Source: Rhipicephalus microplus (taxonomy: Eukaryota; Arthropoda; Arachnida; Ixodida; Ixodidae). From it: a stretch of 64,000 bases of DNA. Location of the stretch: contig NW_027464787.1 of assembly GCF_043290135.1 (NCBI RefSeq), forward strand, positions 124,001-188,000. The letters run 5' to 3'. Within the stretch, counting starts at the first letter, position 1; each line of letters begins with the position of its first letter. The notes beneath the pieces are model-generated. The model saw only the letters and a list, made by a program, of their open reading frames with translations. It did not search any database and was not told the DNA's origin. Made by a program: the position numbers and the translations under genes. Below, in pieces: positions 50,651 through 61,369 of the stretch.

Positions 50651-51550
50651 TTTTTAGTTGTGGAGTTTCTAGTTGTTGAGTTTCTAGTTGTGAAGTCTCT
50701 AGTTTTGCAGTTTCTAGTTGTGGAGTTTCTAGTTTTGGAGTTTCAAGTTGTTGAGTTTCTAGTTATAGAGTCTCCTGTTGCGGAGTTTCTAGTTGCGGAG
50801 TTTCTAGTTGGGGAGTTTCTAGTTGTGGAGTTTCTAGTTGTGGAGTCTTAAGTTGTGGAGTTTAAACGTGTGGAGTTTGAAGCTGTGGAGTCTATAGTTG
50901 TGGAGTTTTTAGTTGTGGATTTTCTAGTTGTGGAGTATCTAGTTGTGGATTTTTCAGTTGTGGAGTTTATAGTTGTGGAGTTGCGGAGTCTCTAGTTGTG
51001 GAGTTTCTAGTTGCAGAGTATCTACTTGTGGAGTTTCAAGTTGTGGAGTCTCTAGATGTGGAGTTTCTAGTTGTCGAGTTTCCAGTTGTGGAGTATCTAG
51101 TAGTGGAGTTTCGAGTTGTGGAGTTTATAGTTGCGGAGTTTCTAGTTGCGGAGTTTTTAATAGCGGAGTTTCTAGTTGTCAAGTTTCAAGTTGCGGACTC
51201 TCAAGTTGTGGAGTTTCTAGTTGTGGATTTTCTAGTTGTGGAGTATCTAGTTGTGGATTTTTCAGTTGTGGAGTTTCTAGTTGTGGAGTTGCGGAGTCTC
51301 TAGTTGTGAAGTTTCTAGTTGCAGAGTCTCTAATGGGGAGTTTCCAGTTGTGGAGTCTCTAGATGTGGAGTTTCTAGTTGACGAGTATCCAGTTGCGGAG
51401 TATCTAGTAGTGGAGTTTCGAGTTGTGGAGTTTCTAGTTGTGGACTTTCTAGTTGCGGAGTTCCTAGTTGTAGAGTTTCTAGTTGCGGAGTTTCTAGTTG
51501 TGGAGTTTCAAGTTGCGGAGTCTCATGCTGTGGAGTTTCTACTTGTTGAG
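50651..51550 (+). repeat. 0.9-kb tandem duplication, copy 1
   Basis: This segment contains one landmark C (50860, ACGTG subtype) and no landmark A. The copy downstream lies at offsets of 900, 885 and 899 bp as single 15-bp units are lost or gained, plus one single-base difference (GTTTTTAATAGCGG near 51,156 against GTTTTAATAGCGG near 52,055). Both copies share the phase-breaking TCTCTAATGGGG unit near 51,330/52,229. Confidence 0.85.
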
Positions 51551-52450
51551 TTTTTAGTTGTGGAGTTTCTAGTTGTTGAGTTTCTAGTTGTGAAGTCTCT
51601 AGTTTTGCAGTTTCTAGTTGTGGAGTTTCTAGTTTTGGAGTTTCAAGTTGTTGAGTTTCTAGTTATAGAGTCTCCTGTTGCGGAGTTTCTAGTTGCGGAG
51701 TTTCTAGTTGGGGAGTTTCTAGTTGTGGAGTCTTAAGTTGTGGAGTTTAAACGTGTGGAGTTTGAAGCTGTGGAGTCTATAGTTGTGGAGTTTTTAGTTG
51801 TGGATTTTCTAGTTGTGGAGTATCTAGTTGTGGATTTTTCAGTTGTGGAGTTTATAGTTGTGGAGTTGCGGAGTCTCTAGTTGTGGAGTTTCTAGTTGCA
51901 GAGTATCTACTTGTGGAGTTTCAAGTTGTGGAGTCTCTAGATGTGGAGTTTCTAGTTGTCGAGTTTCCAGTTGTGGAGTATCTAGTAGTGGAGTTTCGAG
52001 TTGTGGAGTTTTAAGTTGTGGAGTTTATAGTTGCGGAGTTTCTAGTTGCGGAGTTTTAATAGCGGAGTTTCTAGTTGTCAAGTTTCAAGTTGCGGACTCT
52101 CAAGTTGTGGAGTTTCTAGTTGTGGATTTTCTAGTTGTGGAGTATCTAGTTGTGGATTTTTCAGTTGTGGAGTTTCTAGTTGTGGAGTTGCGGAGTCTCT
52201 AGTTGTGAAGTTTCTAGTTGCAGAGTCTCTAATGGGGAGTTTCCAGTTGTGGAGTCTCTAGATGTGGAGTTTCTAGTTGTCGAGTATCCAGTTGCGGAGT
52301 ATCTAGTAGTGGAGTTTCGAGTTGTGGAGTTTCTAGTTGTGGACTTTCTAGTTGCGGAGTTCCTAGTGGTAGAGTTTCTAGTTGCGGAGTTTCTAGTTGT
52401 GGAGTTTCAAGTTGCGGAGTCTCATTCTGTGGAGTTTCTACTTGTTGAGT
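51551..52450 (+). repeat. 0.9-kb tandem duplication, copy 2
   Basis: Downstream copy of 50651-51550, with landmark C at 51745. It differs by one lost unit near 51,735, one gained unit near 52,010 and scattered substitutions (TTGACGAG near 51,380 against TTGTCGAG near 52,279). Its right end merges with the common GTTTGAAGTCTC context at about 52,488. Confidence 0.84.
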
Positions 52451-55400
52451 TTTTAGTTGTGGAGTTTCTAGTTGTTGAGTTTCTAGTTTGAAGTCTCTAG
52501 TTGTAGATTCTCTAGTTGTGTAGTCTCTAGTTTAGGAGTTTCTAGTTGAAGAGTTTTTAGTTGTGGAGTGTCTGGTTGTGGAGTTTTCAGTTGTGGAGTT
52601 TCGAGTTGTGGAGTTTCGAGTTTTGGAGTTTCTAGTTGTGGAGTTTTGAGTTGTGGAGTTTCTAGTTGTGTAGTTTCTAGTTGCGGAATCTCTAGCTGTA
52701 GATTTTCTAGTTGCGTAACTTAAGGTTGTGAGGTTTCAAGTTGTGGAGTTTTTAGTTGTGGAGTTTCTAGTTGTGGAGTTTCTAGTTGTGGAGTCTCTAG
52801 TTGTGTAGTTTCTAGCTGCAAAGTTTCTAGTTGTGGAGTTTCCAGTTGTGGAGTTTCTGGTTGTGGACTTTCTAGACATGAAATTTCTTGTAGCCGAGTC
52901 TCTCTTTGTAGAGTTTGTAGTTGTGGAGTTTCTAGTTGTGGAGTCTCTAGTTGCAGAGTTTTTAGTTGTGGAGTTTCTAGTTGTGGAGTTTCAAGTTGTG
53001 GAGTTTCTAGTTGTTGAGTTTCTAGTTGCGGAGTATCTTGTTGTGGAGTTTCCAGTTGTGGAGTTTCTAGTTGTGAAATTGCAGAGTCTCTGGTTGTGGA
53101 TTGTCTAGTTGTGGAGTTTCTAGTTGTGGAGTTTCGAGTTTTGGAGTCTCTAGTTGTGGAGTTTCTCGTTTTGGAGTTTCCAGTTGTGGAGTATCTAGTT
53201 GAGAAGTCTCTAGTTGTAGAGTTTCTAGTTGTGGAGTTTCTAGTTGTGAAGTTTCAAGTTGTGGAGTTTCTAGTTGCGGCGTCTCAAGTTGTGGAGTTTC
53301 TAGTTGCGGAGTGTCTAGTTGTGGTGTTTCTAGCTGTGGAATTTCTTGTTGCGGAGTATCTAGTTGTGGAGTTTGCAGTTGTGGAGTTTCTAGTTGTGGA
53401 ATTGCAGAGTCTCTGGTTGTGGAGTTTATAGTTGTGGAGTTTCTAGTTGTGGAGTCTCTAGTTGCGGAGTCTCTAGTTGTGAAGTTTCTAGTTGTGGAGT
53501 TTCTAGTTGTGGAGTTTCTGGTTGTGGAGTTTCTAGTTGTGGAGTTTCTAGTTGTGGAGTTTCCAGTTGTGGAGTATCTAGTTGTGGGGTTTCCAGTTGT
53601 GAAGTATCTAGTTGTAAAGTTTCCAGTTGTGGAGTATCTAGTTGTGGAGTTTTAAGTTGTGGAGTTTCTAGTTGCGGAGTTTCTAGTTGCGGAGTTTTCA
53701 AATAGCGGAGTTTCTAGTTGTGCAGTTTCAAGTTGCGGACTCTCAAGTTGTGGAGTTTTCAGTTGTGGAGTTTTTAGTTGTGGAGTTTCTAGTTGTTGAG
53801 TTTCTAGTTGAGAAGTCTCTAGTTTTGCAGGTTTTAGTTGTGGAGTTTTTAGATATGGAATTTCTAGTTGCCGAGTATGTATTTGAGGAGTTTGTAGTTG
53901 TGGAGTTTGTAGTTGTGGAGTTTCTAGTTGGTGAGTCTCTAGTTGCGGAGTTTTTAGTTGTGGAGTTTCTAGTGGTGGAGTCTCTAGTTGCGGAGTTTCT
54001 AGTTGTGAAGTTTCTAGTTGTGGAGTTTCTAGTTTTGGAGTTTCTAGTTGTGGAGATTCTAGTTGTAGAGTCTCCTGTTGCGGAGTTGCTAGTTGTGGAG
54101 TTTCTAGTTGTGGAGTTTCCAGTTGTGAAGTTTCTAGTTGTGGAGTCTTAAGTTGTGGAGTTTAAACTTGTGGAGTTTCCAGTTGTTGAGTCTATAGTTG
54201 TGGAGTTTCTAGTTGTGGATTTTCGAGTTGTGGAGTATCTAGTTGTGGATTTTTCAGTTGTGGAGTTGCGGAGTCTCTAGTTGTGAAGTTTCTAGTTGCA
54301 GAGTCTCTAGTTGGGGAGTTTCCAGTTGTGGAGTCTCTAGATGTGGAGTTTCTAGTTGTCGAGTATCCAGTTGCGGAGTATCTAGTAGTGGAGTTTCGAG
54401 TTGTGGAGTTTCTAGTTGTGGAGTTTCTAGTTGCGGAGTTCCTAGTTGTAGAGTTTCTAGTTGCGGAGTTTCTAGTTGTGGAGTTTCAAGTTGCGGAGTC
54501 TCATGCTGTGGAGTTTCTACTTGTTGAGTTTTTAGTTGTGGAGTTTCTAGTTGTTGAGTTTCTAGTTTGAAGTCTCTAGTTGTAGATTCTCTAGTTGTGG
54601 AGTCTCTAGTTTAGGAGTTTCTAGTTGAAGAGTTTTTAGTTGTGGAGTGTCTGGTTGTGGAGTTTCCAGTTGTGGAGTTTCGAGTTGTGGAGTTTCGAGT
54701 TTTGGAGTTTCTAGTTGTGGAGTTTTGAGTTGTGGAGTTTCTAGTTGTGTAGTTTCTAGTTGCGGAATCTCTTGCTGTGGATTTTCTAGTTGCGTAACTT
54801 AAGGTTGTGAGGTTTCAAGTTGTGGAGTTTCTAGTTGTGGAGTTTCTAGTTGTGGAGTTTCTAGTTGTGGAGTCTCTAGTTGTGTAGTTTCTAGCTGCAA
54901 AGTTTCTAGTTGTGGAGTTTCCAGTGTTGGAGTTTCTGGTTGTGGACTTTCTAGACATGAAATTTCTTGTAGCCGAGTCTCTATTTGTAGAGTTTGTAGT
55001 TGTGGAGTTTCTAGTTGTGGAGTCTCTAGTTGCAGAGTTTCTAGTTGTGGAGTTTCTAGTTGTGGAGTTTCAAGTTGTGGAGTTTCTAGTTGTTGAGTTT
55101 CTAGTTGTGGAGTATCTAGTTGTGGAGTTTCCAGTTGTGGAGTTTCTAGTTGTGAAATTGCAGAGTCTCTGGTTGTGGATTGTCTAGTTGTGGAGTTTCT
55201 AGTTGTGGAGTTTCGAGTTTTGGAGTCTCTAGTTATGGAGTTTCTCGTTGTGGAGTTTCCAGTTGTGGAGTATCTAGTTGTGGAGTTTCCAGTTGTGAAG
55301 TATCTAGTTGTGGAGTTTCCAGTTGTGGAGTATCTAGTTGTGGAGTTTCAAGTTGCGGAGTTTCTATTTTTGGAGTTTCTAGCTGCGGAGTTTCTAGTTG

Positions 55401-56481
55401 CAGAGTCTATGGTTGTGGAGTTTCTAGTTGCGGAATCTCTAGTTGTGGAGTTTCTAGTTGTGGAGTTTCTAGTTGTGGAGTTTCCAGTTGTGGAGTTTCT
55501 GGTTGTGGACTTTCTAGACATGAAATTTCTTGTAGCCAAGTCTCTATTTGTAGAGTTTGTAGTTGTAGAGTTTCTAGTTGTGGAGTCTCTAGTTGCAGTT
55601 TCTAGTTGTGGAGTTTCTAGTTGTGGAGTTTCAAGTTGTGGAGTCTCTAGTTGTGGAGTTTCTAGTTGCGGAGTATCTAGTTGTGGAGTTTCCAGTTGTG
55701 TAGTTTCTAGTTCTGGAATTGCAGAGTCTCTGGTTGTGGATTTTCTAGATGTGGAGTTTCTAGCTGTGGAGTTTCGAGTTTTGGAGTCTCTAGTTGTGGA
55801 GTTTCTGGTTGTGGTGTTTCCAGTTGTGGAGTATCTAGTTGTGGAGTTTCCAGTTGTGAAGTATCTAGTTGTGGAGTTTCCAGTTGTGGAGTATCTAGTT
55901 GCGGAGTTGCAAGTTGCGGAGTTTCTAGTTGCGGAGTTTCTAGTTGCGAAGTTTTTAATAGCGGAGTTTCTAGTTGTGGAGTTTCAAGTTGCGGAGTCTC
56001 AAGTTGTGGAGTTTCTAGTTGTGGAGTTTCTAGTTGTGGAGTTTCTAGTTGTGGAGTTTCCAGCTGCGGAGTTTCTAGATGCAGAGTCTCTAGTTTTGGA
56101 GTTTCTAGTTGCGAATTCTCTAGTTGAGGAGTCTCTAGTTGTAGAGTTTCTAGTTGTGGAGTTTCTAGTTGTGAAGTTTCAAGTTGTGGAGTTTCTAGTC
56201 TCGGCACCTCAAGTTGTGGAGTTTCTAGTGGCGGAGTGTCTAGTTGTGGTGTTTCTAGCTGTGGAATTTCTAGTTGTGGAGTTTCTAGTTGCGGAGTTCC
56301 TAGTTGTAGAGTTTCTAGTTGCGGAGTTTCTAGTTGTGGAGTTTCAAGTTGCGGAGTGTCATGCTGTGGAGTTTCTACTTGTTGAGTTTTTAGTTGTGGA
56401 GTTTCTAATTGTTGAGTTTCTAGTTTGAAGTCTCTAGTTGTAGATTCTCTAGTTGTGGAGTCTCTAGTTTAAGAGTTTCTA
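52451..56481 (+). repeat. Mixed HOR block with a 2,079-bp landmark interval
   Basis: Landmark A lies at 52875, 54954 and 55517. The 52875-54954 spacing of 2,079 bp matches repetition of flanking units at that offset. About 53.4-54.2 kb is of the same type as 40.1-40.9 kb, but with substitutions not seen there (GTTGCGGAGTTTTCAAATAGCGG near 53,690 is unique to this block). About 55.18-56.2 kb is related to 47.43-48.4 kb. Around 56,470 roughly 150 bp (ten units) is missing relative to 59,060-59,210. Confidence 0.75.
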
Positions 56482-59221
56482 GTTGCAGAGTCTCTGGTTG
56501 TGTAGTTTTAGTTGCGGAATCCCTAGTTGTGGAGTTTCTAGTTGTGGAGTTTCTAGTTGTGGAGTTTCCAGTTGTAGATTTTCTGGTTGTGGACTTTCTA
56601 GACATGAAATTTCTTGTAGCCGAGTCTCTATTTGTAGAGTTTGTAGTTGTGGAGTTTCTAGTTATGGAGTTTCTAGTTGTGGAGTCCCTAGTTGCAGAGT
56701 TTCTAGTTGTGGAGTTTCTAGTTGTGAAGTTTCTAGTTGTGGAGTCTCTAGTTGTGGAGTTTCAAGTTGTGGAGTCTATTTGTGGAGTTTCTAGTTGTGG
56801 AGTTTCCAGTTGTGGAGTATCTAGTTGTGGAGTTTCCAGTTGTGAAGTTTCAAGTTGCGGAGTCTCAAGTTGTGGAGTTTTCAGTTGTGGAGTTTTTAGT
56901 TGTGGAGTTTCTAGTTGTTGAGTTTCTAGTTGTGAAGTCTCTAGTTTTGCAGTTTCTAGTTGTGGAGTTTCTAGATATGGAATTTCTAGTTGCCGAGTCT
57001 GTATTTGTGGAGTTTGTAATTGTGGAGTTTGTAGTTGTGGAGTTTCCAGTTGTGGAGTCTCTAGTTGCGGAGTTTCTAGTTGTGAAGTTTCTAGTTGTGG
57101 AGTTTCTAGTTTTGGAGTTTCAAGTTGTTGAGTTTCTAGTTATAGAGTCTCCTGTTGCGGAGTTTCTAGTTGCGGAGTTTCTAGTTGGGGAGTTTCTAGT
57201 TGTGGAGTTTCTAGTTGTGGAGTCTTAAGTTGTGGAGTTTAAACGTGTGGAGTTTGAAGCTGTGGAGTCTATAGTTGTGGAGTTTTTAGTTGTGGATTTT
57301 TTAGTTGTGGAGTATCTAGTTGTGGATTTTTCAGTTGTGGAGTTTATAGTTGTGGAGTTGCGGAGTCTCTAGTTGTGGAGTTTCTAGTTGCAGAGTATCT
57401 AGTTGTGGAGTTTCAAGTTGTGGAGTCTCTAGATGTGGAGTTTCTAGTTGTCGAGTTTCCAGTTGTGGAGTGTCTAGTAGTGGAGTTTCGAGTTGTGGAG
57501 TTTCTAGTTGTGGAGTTTCTAGTTGTGGAGTTCCTAGTTGTAAAGTTTCTAGTTGCGGAGTTTCTAGTTGTGGAGTTTCAAGTTGCGGAGTCTGATGCTG
57601 TGGAGTTTCTAGTTGTTGAGTTTTTAGTTGTGGAGTTTCTAGTTGTTGAATTTCTAGTTTGAAATCTCTAGTTGTAGATTCTCTAGTTGTGGAGTCTCTA
57701 GTTTAGGAGTTTCTAGTTGAAGAGTTTTTAGTTGTGGAGTGTCTAGTTGTGGAGTTTCTAGTCGTGGAGTTTCTAGTTGTGGAGTCTCTATTTGTGTTGT
57801 TTCTAGCTGCGGAGTTCCTAGTTGCGGAGTTTCTAGTTGCAGAGTCTCTGGTTGTGGAGTTTCTAGTTGCGGAATATCTAGTTGTGGAGTTTGCAGTTGT
57901 GGAGTTTCTAGTTGTGGAATTGCAGAGTCTCTGGTTGTGGAGTTTGTAGTTGTGGAGTTTCTAGTTGTGGAGTCTCTAGTTGCGGAGTCTCTAATGTGAA
58001 GTTTTCTAGTTGTGGAGTTTCTAGTTGTGGAGTTTCTGAATGTGGAGTTTCTAGTTGTGGAGTGTCTAGTTGTGGAGTTTCCAGTTGTGGAGTTTCGAGT
58101 TGTGGAGTTTCGAGTTGTGGAGTTTCTAGTTGTGGAGTTTTCAGTTGTGGAGTTTTTAGTTGTGGACTTTCTAGACATGAACTTTCTTGTAGCCGTGTCT
58201 TTATTTGTAGAGTTTGTAGTTGTGGAGTTTCCAGTTGTGGAGTTTCTAGTTGTGGAGTCTCCAGTTGCAGAGTTTCTAGTTGTGGAGTTTCTAGTTGTGG
58301 AGTTTCAAGTTGTGGAGTCTCTAGTTGTGGAGTTTCTAGTTGCGGAGTATCTAGTTGTGGAGTTTGCAGTTGTGGAGTTTCTAGTTGTGGAATTGCAGAG
58401 TCTCTGGTTGTGGAGTTTCTGGTTGTTGAGTTTCTAGTTGAGAAGTCTCTAGTTCTGCAGTTTTTGTTGTGGATTTTCTAGATATGGAATTTCTAGTTGC
58501 CGAGTCTTTATTTGTGGAGTTTGTAGTTGTGGGGTTTCTAGTTGTGGAGTTTCTAGTTGGTGAGTCTCTAGTTGCGGAGTTTCTAGTTGTGGAGTTTCTA
58601 GTTGTGGAGTTTCTGGTTGTGGAGTTTCTAGTTGTGGCGTCTCTAGCTGCGGAGTTTCTAGTTGCAGAGTCTCTAGTTTTGGAGTTTGGAGTTTCTAGTT
58701 GCGAATTCTCTAGTTGAGGAGTCTCTAGTTGTAGCGTTTCAAGTTGTGGAGTTTCTAGTTGTGGAGTTTCAAATTGTGGAGTTTCTAGTTGCGGCGTCTC
58801 AAGTTGTGGAGTTTCTAGTTGCGGAGTGTCTAGTTGTGGTGTTTCTAGCTGTGGAATTTCTAGTTGTGGAGTTTCTAGTTGCGGAGTTCCTAGTTGTAGA
58901 GTTTCTAGTTGCGGAGTTTCTAGTTGTGGAGTTTCAAGTTGCGGAGTGTCATGCTGTGGAGTTTCTACTTGTTGAGTTTTTAGTTGTGGAGTTTCTAATT
59001 GTTGAGTTTCTAGTTTGAAGTCTCTAGTTGTAGATTCTCTAGTTGTGGAGTCTCTAGTTTAGGAGTTTCTAGTTGAAGAGTTTTTAGTTGTGGAGTGTCT
59101 AGTTGTGGAGTTTCCAGTTGTGGAGTTTCTAGTTGTGAAGTTTCTAGTTGTGTAGTTTCTAGATGCGGAGTTTCTAGTTGCGGAGTTTCTATTTGTGGAG
59201 TTTCTAGCTGCGGAGATTCTA
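56482..59221 (+). repeat. 2.74-kb tandem duplication, copy 1
   Basis: Landmarks at 56601 (A2), 57237 (C) and 58174 (A1) recur 2,740-2,741 bp downstream at 59341, 59977 and 60915. The one-base change in offset is a missing T near 57,993 (CTCTAATGTGAAG against CTCTAATTGTGAAG). The landmark at 58174 uniquely reads GACATGAACTTTC. Homology between the copies ends near 58,418/61,159; the remainder of this copy (about 58,420-59,221) resembles 49.3-50.15 kb. Confidence 0.86.
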
Positions 59222-61159
59222 GTTGCAGAGTCTCTGGTTGTGTAGTTTTAGTTGCGGAATCCCTAGTTGTGGAGTTTCTAGTTGTGGAGTTTCTAGTTGT
59301 GGAGTTTCCAGTTGTAGATTTTCTGGTTGTGGACTTTCTAGACATGAAATTTCTTGTAGCCGAGTCTCTATTTGTAGAGTTTGTAGTTGTGGAGTTTCTA
59401 GTTATGGAGTTTCTAGTTGTGGAGTCCCAAGTTGCAGAGTTTCTAGTTGTGGAGTTTCTAGTTGTGAAGTTTCTAGTTGTGGAGTCTCTAGTTGTGGAGT
59501 TTCAAGTTGTGGAGTCTATTTGTGGAGTTTCTAGTTGTGGAGTTTCCAGTTGTGGAGTATCTAGTTGTGGAGTTTCCAGTTGTGAAGTTTCAAGTTGCGG
59601 AGTCTCAAGTTGTGGAGTTTTCAGTTGTGGAGTTTTTAGTTGTGGAGTTTCTAGTTGTTGAGTTTCTAGTTGTGAAGTCTCTAGTTTTGCAGTTTCTAGT
59701 TGTGGAGTTTCTAGATATGGAATTTCTAGTTGCCGAGTCTGTATTTGTGGAGTTTGTAATTGTGGAGTTTGTAGTTGTGGAGTTTCCAGTTGTGGAGTCT
59801 CTAGTTGCGGAGTTTCTAGTTGTGAAGTTTCTAGTTGTGGAGTTTCTAGTTTTGGAGTTTCAAGTTGTTGAGTTTCTAGTTATAGAGTCTCCTGTTGCGG
59901 AGTTTCTAGTTGCGGAGTTTCTAGTTGGGGAGTTTCTAGTTGTGGAGTTTCTAGTTGTGGAGTCTTAAGTTGTGGAGTTTAAACGTGTGGAGTTTGAAGC
60001 TGTGGAGTCTATAGTTGTGGAGTTTTTAGTTGTGGATTTTTTAGTTGTGGAGTATCTAGTTGTGGATTTTTCAGTTGTGGAGTTTATAGTTGTGGAGTTG
60101 CGGAGTCTCTAGTTGTGGAGTTTCTAGTTGCAGAGTATCTAGTTGTGGAGTTTCAAGTTGTGGAGTCTCTAGATGTGGAGTTTCTAGTTGTCGAGTTTCC
60201 AGTTGTGGAGTGTCTAGTAGTGGAGTTTCGAGTTGTGGAGTTTCTAGTTGTGGAGTTTCTAGTTGTGGAGTTCCTAGTTGTAAAGTTTCTAGTTGCGGAG
60301 TTTCTAGTTGTGGAGTTTCAAGTTGCGGAGTCTGATGCTGTGGAGTTTCTAGTTGTTGAGTTTTTAGTTGTGGAGTTTCTAGTTGTTGAATTTCTAGTTT
60401 GAAATCTCTAGTTGTAGATTCTCTAGTTGTGGAGTCTCTAGTTTAGGAGTTTCTAGTTGAAGAGTTTTTAGTTGTGGAGTGTCTAGTTGTGGAGTTTCTA
60501 GTCGTGGAGTTTCTAGTTGTGTAGTCTCTATTTGTGTTGTTTCTAGCTGCGGAGTTCCTAGTTGAGGAGTTTCTAGTTGCAGAGTCTCTGGTTGTGGAGT
60601 TTCTAGTTGCTCAGTATCTAGTTGTGGAGTTTGCAGTTGTGGAGTTTCTAGTTGTGGAATTGCAGAGTCTCTGGTTGTGGAGTTTGTAGTTGTGGAGTTT
60701 CTAGTTGTGGAGTCTCTAGTTGCGGAGTCTCTAATTGTGAAGTTTTCTAGTTGTGGAGTTTCTAGTTGTGGAGTTTCTGAATGTGGAGTTTCTAGTTGTG
60801 GAGTGTCTAGTTGTGGAGTTTCCAGTTGTGGAGTTTCGAGTTGTGGAGTTTCGAGTTGTGGAGTTTCTAGTTGTGGAGTTTTCAGTTGTGGAGTTTTTAG
60901 TTGTGGACTTTCTAGACATGAAATTTCTTGTAGCCGTGTCTTTATTTGTAGAGTTTGTAGTTGTGGAGTTTCCAGTTGTGGAGTTTCTAGTTGTGGAGTC
61001 TCCAGTTGCAGAGTTTCTAGTTGTGGAGTTTCTAGTTGTGGAGTTTCAAGTTGTGGAGTCTCTAGTTGTGGAGTTTCTAGTTGCGGAGTATCTAGTTGTG
61101 GAGTTTGCAGTTGTGGAGTTTCTAGTTGTGGAATTGCAGAGTCTCTGGTTGTGGAGTTT
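59222..61159 (+). repeat. 2.74-kb tandem duplication, copy 2 (partial)
   Basis: Downstream copy of 56482 to about 58,418 with very few differences: GTCCCAAG near 59,424 against GTCCCTAG near 56,684, GTTGTGTAGTCTC near 60,518 against GTTGTGGAGTCTC near 57,778, and GTTGCTCAGTATC near 60,607. It then runs into a common HOR context at about 61,160. Confidence 0.86.
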
Positions 61160-61369
61160 ATAGTTGTGGAGTTTCTAGTTGTGGAGTCTCTAGTTGCGGA
61201 GTCTCTAGTTGTGAAGTTTCTAGTTGTGGAGTTTCTAGTTGTGGAGTTTCTGGTTGTGGAGTTTCTAGTTGTGGAGTTTCTAGTTGTGGAGTTTCCAGTT
61301 GTGGAGTATCTAGTTGTGGGGTTTCCAGTTGTGAAGTATCTAGTTGTAAAGTTTCCAGTTGTGGAGTTT
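61160..61369 (+). repeat. Short remnant with an internal deletion junction
   Basis: The segment begins like the HORs after landmark A1 (compare 40,157-40,375). At about 61,369 it jumps directly to the context preceding landmark C (compare 40,868 onward), skipping about 0.5 kb. This fusion is the left boundary of the long repeat of 46386-49016. Confidence 0.72.
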
